Part shown: one piece after another, positions 1 to 4,810 of the stretch
Numbering within the stretch: the first letter of the stretch is position 1
How the letters are laid out: each line of letters starts with the position of its first letter
Assembly: GCA_002352055.1 (NCBI GenBank)
Contig: DEHS01000069.1
Location: 40,126-46,768 of the forward strand
DNA length: 6,643 bases
Direction: 5' to 3'
From: Legionellaceae bacterium UBA2794
Lineage (GTDB): Bacteria; Pseudomonadota; Gammaproteobacteria; Legionellales; Legionellaceae
Notes under the pieces: generated by a model
What the model saw: only the letters and a program-made list of their open reading frames with translations
Database searches by the model: none
What the model was told of the DNA's origin: nothing
Translations under genes and position numbers: made by a program

Positions 1-6
1 TTATTT

Positions 7-834
7 TCAATTCTGACTCATTAAACGCGTAAGCACGTTACCCGGACCGACCTCGATGAACTCAGACTCACCCTTGCCTTTAATATATTTAATTATATCT
101 GACCAATGTACGGGATTATAAATTTGCTTGACCAAGTTTTCGTGGATTATTTCATCGGTATAAGGTAAGCCACTCACATTGGCAATCACTTGGCATTTTA
201 AAGGCGACATTTGAAACTGCTCTATGTATGCAGCAAATTCTTTTGCTGCAGGCTCCATGTAACGCGAATGAAATGCACCGCTTACATTAAGTGGAACACA
301 CATCATCGCTTCTTTTGCAAGGACCTCATTTGCTCTGCTTATATCAATGGCTAATCCAGACAATACCGTCTGCTTATTGGAATTGTAGTTAGCGAAATCA
401 ACGGTATCGATCCCATTTTGTTCTAATAATTCTTTAATACGATCAACAGGAAGACCAACAACTGCAAGCATACCTCCTCCAGTTGCTAACGCCATTAACT
501 TTCCCCGCTTTTGTACCATTTTTAAACCAGTTGCAAAATCAAACGCGCCTGCAACGTACAAAGCAGCATATTCACCAAGGCTATGTCCTATGCAATATTC
601 TGGTTTTGTATGGGAGTATTTCGATTGATAAGAAAGTGCTTCAACCACGAATAAAGCAGGTTGCGTATAAGCCGTATTATTAAGCAGTTGTTCTGGATCG
701 TTAACACATAAGTCATAAATTGAATAACCAAGAATGTCTTGAGCCAAAGCTATTTCATCAGGAAACTGAGCAAACAGGTCTTCTCCCATCCCTTTAAATT
801 GGGATCCTTGCCCAGGAAACATATACGTTATCAT
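7..834 (-). CDS. Malonyl-CoA:ACP acyltransferase, FabD-like, discrete (trans-AT) type
   Basis: This cytoplasmic enzyme of 275 residues should move a malonyl group from CoA to the phosphopantetheine arm of an acyl carrier protein. The fold signature is complete. FPGQGSQ is at residues 6-12, the nucleophile elbow GHSLGE at 83-88 has catalytic Ser85, Arg110 lies in the KRGKLM segment and binds the malonyl carboxylate, GAFHS at 186-190 has catalytic His189, and GPGNVL is near the C-terminus. The start is supported by AAGGAG on the minus strand (842-847), 7 nt before the ATG. At 275 residues it is shorter than housekeeping FabD (about 310). The compact form with SGAFHSRYM resembles free-standing acyltransferases that serve trans-AT polyketide synthases. 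No other fatty-acid synthesis gene is visible, and the stop lies 6 bases from the window edge. The acyltransferase call is firm. The choice between polyketide and fatty-acid duty is inference. Confidence 0.92.
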   Translation of the reverse strand: MITYMFPGQGSQFKGMGEDLFAQFPDEIALAQDILGYSIYDLCVNDPEQLLNNTAYTQPALFVVEALSYQSKYSHTKPEYCIGHSLGEYAALYVAGAFDFATGLKMVQKRGKLMALATGGGMLAVVGLPVDRIKELLEQNGIDTVDFANYNSNKQTVLSGLAIDISRANEVLAKEAMMCVPLNVSGAFHSRYMEPAAKEFAAYIEQFQMSPLKCQVIANVSGLPYTDEIIHENLVKQIYNPVHWSDIIKYIKGKGESEFIEVGPGNVLTRLMSQN

Positions 835-992
835 GCACTCGCTCCTTAAATTCCATAAAAATCAGATCTCTTACGTCTTTTTAATATAGCCCAATTTAGA
901 TTTTATGTTCTATTAACCATTTAAATTTGCTACATTCTATAAGTAGCTTTTTTATAAACATAAAATTTAACTCATTTAAAAGGATATTATCA
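835..992. promoter_or_regulatory. Divergent intergenic region with weak promoter candidates
   Basis: This gap separates two divergent genes and must carry both promoters. For the minus-strand acyltransferase, TATATT (complement of 883-888) is a possible -10, about 50 bases before the start, but no convincing -35 stands at the right distance. For the plus-strand DUF4142 gene, TATAAG at 938-943 (preceded by C) and TATAAA at 953-958 are possible -10 elements, again with poor -35 partners. No operator or strong hairpin is visible. Confidence 0.35.
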
Positions 993-1544
993 ATGCGCTC
1001 AAATTACGTCTTTTCATTCATTATTGCATTATTTGTTGGCTACCCTGTTATATCAATGGCTGATGCCACTCACACATCCAGCTCAGTAAAAGAAACACAA
1101 GTAGAAGGTTCTACTCTAGGTACCTTAATGGTACTGAATGAAAATGAAATTGCTGCTGCCAACGTAGCACTAAAAAAATCATCCAATGAAAATGTTAAAA
1201 ACTTTGCAACCTTTATGATTAAACAACATCAGGACAATTTAAATAAAACGGAAGCTCTGGCAAAAACATTAGGACTTAAAACAACCGATGATAAAGAAGC
1301 ACTCACCCTTAAAAATAAAGGGGAAGAAGAATTAGCTAGCCTGGAGAAATTGGAAGGAAGCTCTTTTGACAATGCATACATGGCTGGAATGGTGAAGGGG
1401 CATGAGGAAGCTTTAACTTTAATTAATAACCTAATCGCCAAATCCTCAAACTCGTCTATCAAAAAGCATTTGGAAGCAACCAAAATGCATGTGGAACAAC
1501 ATTTACAAAAAGCCCAACTTGTTGAAAAATCATTGAAAAACTAA
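993..1544 (+). CDS. Exported DUF4142 (ferritin-like four-helix) protein
   Basis: A 183-residue protein with an N-terminal signal peptide: a short positive start (MRSN), a hydrophobic core to about residue 20, and likely cleavage after Ala23 (SMA) or Ala25. The mature part is almost wholly helical and matches the DUF4142 pattern. It has an NxxxVKNFATFMIKQHQ helix at about 64-80 (His79), a FDNAYMAGMVKGHEEAL helix at 125-141 (His137), and a final IKKHLEATKMHVEQHLQKA helix at 156-174 (His166, His170). The family is predicted to be periplasmic or outer-membrane associated and is often linked to stress, but its biochemical role is unknown. The start at the ATG at 993 is chosen because AAAAGGA (978-984) stands 8 nt upstream and it gives a clean signal peptide. 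A longer TTG reading from 927 would place 22 extra residues before the signal peptide. The gene stands alone, diverging from the acyltransferase and followed by a terminator. Confidence 0.88.
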   Translation: MRSNYVFSFIIALFVGYPVISMADATHTSSSVKETQVEGSTLGTLMVLNENEIAAANVALKKSSNENVKNFATFMIKQHQDNLNKTEALAKTLGLKTTDDKEALTLKNKGEEELASLEKLEGSSFDNAYMAGMVKGHEEALTLINNLIAKSSNSSIKKHLEATKMHVEQHLQKAQLVEKSLKN

Positions 1545-1576
1545 ACTATTTAATTGCTCTTTTACTGTTCTCAAAT

Positions 1577-1604
1577 TTGACAATTAGATCTGGAGAACTA
1601 TACT
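1577..1604 (+). promoter_or_regulatory. Strong promoter with RpoS-like extended -10
   Basis: TTGACA at 1577-1582 is a perfect -35. TATACT at 1599-1604 is a five-of-six -10, with a 16-base spacer. The -10 region reads CTATACTTAA (1598-1607), which agrees with the known preference of sigma-S (RpoS) for a C just before the -10 and an AT-rich stretch after it. Transcription would begin near 1611, just upstream of two hairpins. No open frame with a start follows closely, so the promoter appears to serve a non-coding RNA. Confidence 0.7.
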
Positions 1605-1610
1605 TAAAAT

Positions 1611-1673
1611 GTAGGCAGTTTCTTTCGGGAAACAGCCAACTGGAAAGCCACTTAGGTGGCTTTCGTCATTTTT
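1611..1673 (+). ncRNA. Candidate small RNA of about 63 nt (two hairpins)
   Basis: A short transcript is predicted from the promoter at 1577-1604 to the terminator ending near 1673. The first hairpin pairs GGCAGTTTC (about 1614-1622) with GAAACAGCC (about 1629-1637). This gives eight base pairs with one A-A mismatch and a loop of about six bases. The second hairpin is a perfect 9-bp terminator stem. Only short stretches such as AACTGG between the hairpins would be unpaired. No reading frame with a ribosome binding site lies inside. I do not recognise a named RNA family. It could instead be a leader or attenuator for the gene at 1835, since the first left arm could also pair imperfectly with GAAAGCC of the terminator. 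Positions around 1621 may be off by one or two bases. Confidence 0.55.
1643..1673 (+). terminator. Rho-independent terminator
   Basis: GAAAGCCAC (1643-1651) and GTGGCTTTC (1656-1664) form a perfect 9-bp stem with a TTAG loop. A T-rich tail (TCATTTTT) ends near 1673. It would end the candidate small RNA and any read-through from the DUF4142 gene about 100 bases upstream. Confidence 0.75.
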
Positions 1674-1834
1674 GCGGTCAAACGATTACATCTGGTTGCC
1701 ATTTGATCCCTTACCTTCGTAATTAAAATAAACCCACAACATTAATAAACAAAAGCATTTTAAAATAAAACTGGACAGTCAAAAGGAGTTTATATTCTAA
1801 TGACCTAACTCTATTAATAAAAACAGAAGGATCT
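1674..1834 (+). promoter_or_regulatory. Upstream region of the DKLGHF protein gene, weak promoter
   Basis: The terminator upstream implies that the gene at 1835 needs its own promoter. TGGACA at 1772-1777 is five of six for a -35. TATTCT at 1793-1798 is a mediocre -10 after a short 15-base spacer. AAGGAG at 1783-1788 precedes a two-codon frame (ATG ACC TAA, from 1800), while the true gene has AGAAGG at 1825-1830, only 4 nt before its ATG. Nothing else stands out. Confidence 0.3.
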
Positions 1835-2854
1835 ATGATATTAATCAGGCTCTATTTTTTACTTATATTATTCGTTATAACGCAAGCAGTTCAAGCAGAA
1901 GAAACTGATCAATTTACACTCCCGCCAGAAGAATTATTAGATATCGGTCCCATCGCGAGCAGTAGACTTTATGAAGTTATTGAGCATGTTATCAGTCAAA
2001 CCAATAGTGAAATTAACATGCTGAATTCCAGAGTTAAAAACAGTAAACATGCGGTAAAACAAATTAAGTTGCGGCTTAAAGGAACTTATATTGCCGATGC
2101 AGTTTATGACAAAACCGGCCCGGGTTTTCCACGCTGGCTTCCCCGTGGAAAGTTAGCAAATGAAACAAAGCCAATGATCTTCAAAGAAAACAGACCGTGG
2201 AAAACTGTTTATTGGCTAGCCTTTTCACAATCCCCGTTTTCCCTAATCGGTCTGGCCCCAACAATTCGCATGTATGACTATTATTTTGGAACCGACAAGT
2301 TGGGACACTTTTTCATGCAAGGTCATACCTACTACAAATTATATAACTTCTATCGCGCCCATGGGAAATCAGCCGAACAAGCACATTCAGCACTAGTAAC
2401 TTATGGTCAAATTCTAGAACATACTTATTTAGGTGTGTTAGTTAATGGCGTTTATTCCAATGGAGATTTATCCGCCAATTACGCGGGCTGGAAATTTTAT
2501 ACCAACTTGACCCAACCCGTTAAAATAGGAGCAGAAGTCATCCCTCCCATTTTGATTTTAAATGATAATCAATGGCAATTTTCAAGGCATGTGACAAAAG
2601 AACACCTTCTAAAACCTTATTTATCAGACAACCTAAATGAGGCATACAATCCCTGTAGATATACCTTTACTCGGGATCAAATTCGCAAACAAGTAATAAA
2701 ACGGTGCAATGAGTGGATAGAACGTATAGGAATAACACCAAAAATAGTAACAGCCAAACTCGAAGAATCGAAAAAATGGCATGGCGAAAATTATGGCCAT
2801 TGGCTCCCAGAAAACTCCGCTGTTACTCTTAATGCGTGTTTCGGGGGTAAATAA
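1835..2854 (+). CDS. Predicted periplasmic protein with DKLGHF motif, unknown function
   Basis: A 339-residue protein with a clear Sec signal peptide (residues 1-21), cleaved after AVQA before EETDQ. The rest has no membrane segment, so it should be periplasmic or secreted. The best marked region is 152-220: GTDKLGHFFMQGHTYY (Asp154, Lys155, His158, His164), then a Glu-His pair (195-196) in QILEHTYLG, then YSNGDLSANYAG (Asp211, Asn215, Gly218). This D-K-x-x-H, E, GD-x-x-x-N-x-x-G order recalls DUF2279/YfiM-like and VanZ-like proteins, but the match is by eye and weak. Three cysteines near the C-terminus (274, 291, 335) could form a disulfide. The start is fixed by the signal peptide, although its ribosome binding site is close (AGAAGG, 4 nt spacing). 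It is a separate transcription unit between two intergenic regions. I do not assign a reaction. Confidence 0.85.
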   Translation: MILIRLYFLLILFVITQAVQAEETDQFTLPPEELLDIGPIASSRLYEVIEHVISQTNSEINMLNSRVKNSKHAVKQIKLRLKGTYIADAVYDKTGPGFPRWLPRGKLANETKPMIFKENRPWKTVYWLAFSQSPFSLIGLAPTIRMYDYYFGTDKLGHFFMQGHTYYKLYNFYRAHGKSAEQAHSALVTYGQILEHTYLGVLVNGVYSNGDLSANYAGWKFYTNLTQPVKIGAEVIPPILILNDNQWQFSRHVTKEHLLKPYLSDNLNEAYNPCRYTFTRDQIRKQVIKRCNEWIERIGITPKIVTAKLEESKKWHGENYGHWLPENSAVTLNACFGGK

Positions 2855-2857
2855 GCA

Positions 2858-2877
2858 ATTAAAATTGTATTAATGCA
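2858..2877 (+). promoter_or_regulatory. PmrA-box-like direct repeat
   Basis: ATTAAAATT (2858-2866) and ATTAATGCA (2869-2877) are separated by two bases, so ATTAA recurs with an 11-base period. The Legionella PmrA box is known as two cTTAATatT units spaced by two bases. Here the first unit agrees at 7 of 9 positions and the second at 5 of 9. It lies about 90-110 bases before the LRR gene. The match is partial and the region is AT-rich. Confidence 0.25.
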
Positions 2878-2921
2878 ATACGCTGGATTCCAACAATAAG
2901 TTTGATTAAAATTGGCGGATT

Positions 2922-2972
2922 ATGACAGGGTGTACTTCAATTCAGAAGTACATGAAAGGGAAATTTACGTGA
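2922..2972 (+). other. 16-codon upstream frame overlapping the LRR gene start
   Basis: An ATG at 2922 opens a 16-residue frame (MTGCTSIQKYMKGKFT). Its TGA at 2970-2972 overlaps the GTG start of the LRR gene as GTGA. Such overlaps can couple translation. No good ribosome binding site precedes the ATG, so it may be fortuitous. Confidence 0.2.
2956..2960 (+). promoter_or_regulatory. Ribosome binding site that decides the GTG start of the LRR gene
   Basis: AAGGG lies 8 bases before the GTG at 2969. The alternative in-frame starts, TTG at 2912 and GTG at 2930, have no comparable site. This supports a protein beginning MKTIILDFSG, 19 residues shorter than the longest reading. Confidence 0.6.
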
Positions 2973-4606
2973 AGACAATAATATTAGATTTTTCAGGAAG
3001 AAGTGTTGTTAATGCTATTGAAACTATAAAACATTATGAAAATAAACCAATAAAAATTCAAATAAAATTAAGAGGATTAAATAAATTATCAGATTTAGAT
3101 TTAACGTCAGTTTTTAAAACGATTATAGACTCCCGAATAACGCATCTGGATTTATCAAATGATACATTGGACAATCATTTACAGGAACGATCGACTACCT
3201 ATTTAAAGGATCTGTTCTACTCCTTAAAGGATTCAAATTTAAAGTATTTAAGCCTTAAATCCAATCATTTCCTCCAAAAATCAGCATCAGAACTGGATGA
3301 AATTTTTAGCCAATTAAAAGCCTCTGAAATTAGAATTTTGGATATCAGTGATATTTATATGCATCCCGAAACAATTGATGATCCGAATCTATCAAATCAC
3401 TTAATAAATTCAAGCATTAAACTCAAGACTGTTTTCAGTGCATTACTGGGTTCTGGCATTACTGATCTCATATGTCAGTCCAATCAACTCATCATTCCGT
3501 TAATAAAGCCAATTCTGATAGCTCTTGGAACCACAAACGGGATGGGTCTAAAATCAAAAATTACGTATCTGGATTTAAAAAATAACCAATTGGATATAAA
3601 ATCATTTAATGATATAAGCGATATATTAGCCTACCTCGAATGCGCTTCGGTAGTTCAACTTGATTTAAGCTCCAACGATCTCTTTTTACATCCAACCGAC
3701 TCAATAGTGAACCGGGAAGTTACATGCTCCAGGATGACCCACCTGCTTTTGGAGGGGAAAAACAATTATGCTCTTAAAACCCCACCCGAAATTAGTTCAT
3801 TAATAAACGGTTTTAAAAATACAGGCATCACTTCCCTCAATTTGAGTAATAACAGACTTTACGGTTTTATCCCTGACATTATTGAAGCCCTCAAAGAAAG
3901 TCAGATAACACATCTGAATTTGAGCAAAAATTATATGTACACTAAATATCAGCCTCAAGTAAACCAAAAAATTTTTGAAGGATTAGAACATACAATCATC
4001 ACTCATCTTGAATTGAATGATATGATTTATGATGAGACCGATTTACTTCACCTGCCTACTATCCTGAAGGGATTAAATAAATCATCGGTTACTCATTTAA
4101 GTTTGCAACATAATTGGTTAAATCAAATGTCCAAGGAACTATTTAACCACCTTTTTACTAGCGTTGAGGGCTCTGCAGTAAGTCATATTGATTTAAGAGG
4201 TAATTCCTTTAATACTCTTTCAGCAGAACACTTAGAAGTATTTCTTTCTATTCCCGATAATATTCGCTCGATAACGCTTACACTTTCTGAAGTACATAAG
4301 ATGAAAGCAAAATCTCTGCAAATGATCCAAATGCGTTTTCCCAATGCAGCTAATTTAATATTAATAAATGACGATGGAATCATTTTGAATATTCAGAATG
4401 AGGAGCACCTGAACATTTACCGCGCTTTAGGTTTTAACATCCATTTTGAAAAAACACTTATCGAGCCTGTGGTCTTCGCTAAAGACAAGGATTCAAGAGA
4501 AAGTTCTGCATTAATTTCAGGTTCCTTATTTAATGCTTCTTATATAAAAAATGATAAAGGCCCACATGAAATAAAACCTGATTGGCAATCAAAATTTAGG
4601 CAATAA
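2969..4606 (+). CDS. Leucine-rich-repeat protein, candidate secreted effector
   Basis: A soluble 545-residue protein whose residues 55-445 are built from 12-13 irregular leucine-rich repeats. Repeat cores include SRITHLDLSNDTL (55-67), SKITYLDLKNNQL (196-208), TGITSLNLSNNRL (285-297), SQITHLNLSKNYM (311-323) and SSVTHLSLQHNWL (372-384). Each core is followed by a helix of the LFxxLKxS type, as in ribonuclease-inhibitor-like repeats. The repeats curve into a solenoid that normally binds another protein. There is no signal peptide, membrane segment or visible catalytic domain. A non-repeat tail of about 100 residues (446-545) could hold a secretion signal or short effector region. No strong run of glutamates is visible there. 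Similar proteins in Legionella are Dot/Icm substrates, which is known for the group and only inferred here. The start is the GTG at 2969, chosen from its ribosome binding site. The gene follows the periplasmic protein by 114 bases and ends at a hairpin. Confidence 0.85.
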   Translation: MKTIILDFSGRSVVNAIETIKHYENKPIKIQIKLRGLNKLSDLDLTSVFKTIIDSRITHLDLSNDTLDNHLQERSTTYLKDLFYSLKDSNLKYLSLKSNHFLQKSASELDEIFSQLKASEIRILDISDIYMHPETIDDPNLSNHLINSSIKLKTVFSALLGSGITDLICQSNQLIIPLIKPILIALGTTNGMGLKSKITYLDLKNNQLDIKSFNDISDILAYLECASVVQLDLSSNDLFLHPTDSIVNREVTCSRMTHLLLEGKNNYALKTPPEISSLINGFKNTGITSLNLSNNRLYGFIPDIIEALKESQITHLNLSKNYMYTKYQPQVNQKIFEGLEHTIITHLELNDMIYDETDLLHLPTILKGLNKSSVTHLSLQHNWLNQMSKELFNHLFTSVEGSAVSHIDLRGNSFNTLSAEHLEVFLSIPDNIRSITLTLSEVHKMKAKSLQMIQMRFPNAANLILINDDGIILNIQNEEHLNIYRALGFNIHFEKTLIEPVVFAKDKDSRESSALISGSLFNASYIKNDKGPHEIKPDWQSKFRQ

Positions 4607-4630
4607 ACTTCATATAAGAACAAGATACTC

Positions 4631-4682
4631 TTAATATAAGGAATTCATGCTGTCTTTGATTGTAATTCCTTATTCTTATTAA
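4631..4682 (+). terminator. Hairpin after the LRR gene, weak terminator
   Basis: TAAGGAATT (4637-4645) pairs perfectly with AATTCCTTA (4664-4672) around an 18-base loop. Outside a TTCT bulge, TTAATA (4631-4636) pairs with TATTAA (4677-4682). The stem is AT-rich and the tail (TTATTCTTATT) is a poor U-tract. It probably ends the LRR transcript, but only weakly. A run of ten A follows at 4681-4690. Confidence 0.4.
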
Positions 4683-4723
4683 AAAAAAAATCGCACCTTG
4701 AAATTTCATCAAAGTCCTCCCTC

Positions 4724-4736
4724 ATCAATATGCCCA
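4724..4736 (+). repeat. Direct repeat copy 1 (ATCAATATGCCCA)
   Basis: This 13-base sequence recurs exactly at 4798-4810, 74 bases downstream, across the ABC transporter start. The ATG in this copy opens a seven-codon frame (MPIYMPL, 4730-4753). Confidence 0.6.
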
Positions 4737-4760
4737 TATATATGCCTTTATGATTAATTA

Positions 4761-4786
4761 TTGACTTTGTTTCAAAAGTATATAAT
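4761..4786 (+). promoter_or_regulatory. Promoter candidate for the ABC exporter
   Basis: TATAAT at 4781-4786 is a perfect -10. TTGACT at 4761-4766 is a five-of-six -35, but the spacer is only 14 bases. A shifted -10, TAATAT (4783-4788), would give 16. Transcription would start near 4793, which excludes the in-frame GTG at 4789 as a start on this transcript. Confidence 0.4.
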
Positions 4787-4797
4787 ATGTGATTTCG

Positions 4798-4810
4798 ATC
4801 AATATGCCCA
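4798..4810 (+). repeat. Direct repeat copy 2, covering the ABC exporter start
   Basis: This is the second exact copy of the 13-base ATCAATATGCCCA. It includes the ATG at 4804 taken as the exporter start. The repeat could be a small duplication or a paired binding site. Confidence 0.6.

Noticed and set aside
483..683. 66-residue open frame on the plus strand
   Set aside because: It lies wholly inside the acyltransferase gene on the opposite strand and has no recognisable domain.
927..992. TTG start giving a longer DUF4142 protein
   Set aside because: It would put 22 residues before the signal peptide and has no ribosome binding site. The ATG at 993 has one.
1229..1483. 84-residue open frame on the minus strand
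   Set aside because: It is antisense to the DUF4142 gene, whose protein is clearly real, and has no recognisable domain.
2858..2866. Short AT palindrome (CAATTAAAATTG) as a terminator for the DKLGHF gene
   Set aside because: The arms are only five AT-rich pairs with a two-base loop and no T-tract.
2912..2968. TTG start giving a longer LRR protein
   Set aside because: It has no ribosome binding site, while the GTG at 2969 has AAGGG 8 bases upstream.
4183..4383. 66-residue open frame on the minus strand
   Set aside because: It is antisense to the LRR gene and shows no domain.
4681..4690. Run of ten A as a phase-variation tract
   Set aside because: It lies between genes, outside the likely promoter spacer, and nothing suggests that length changes would switch expression.
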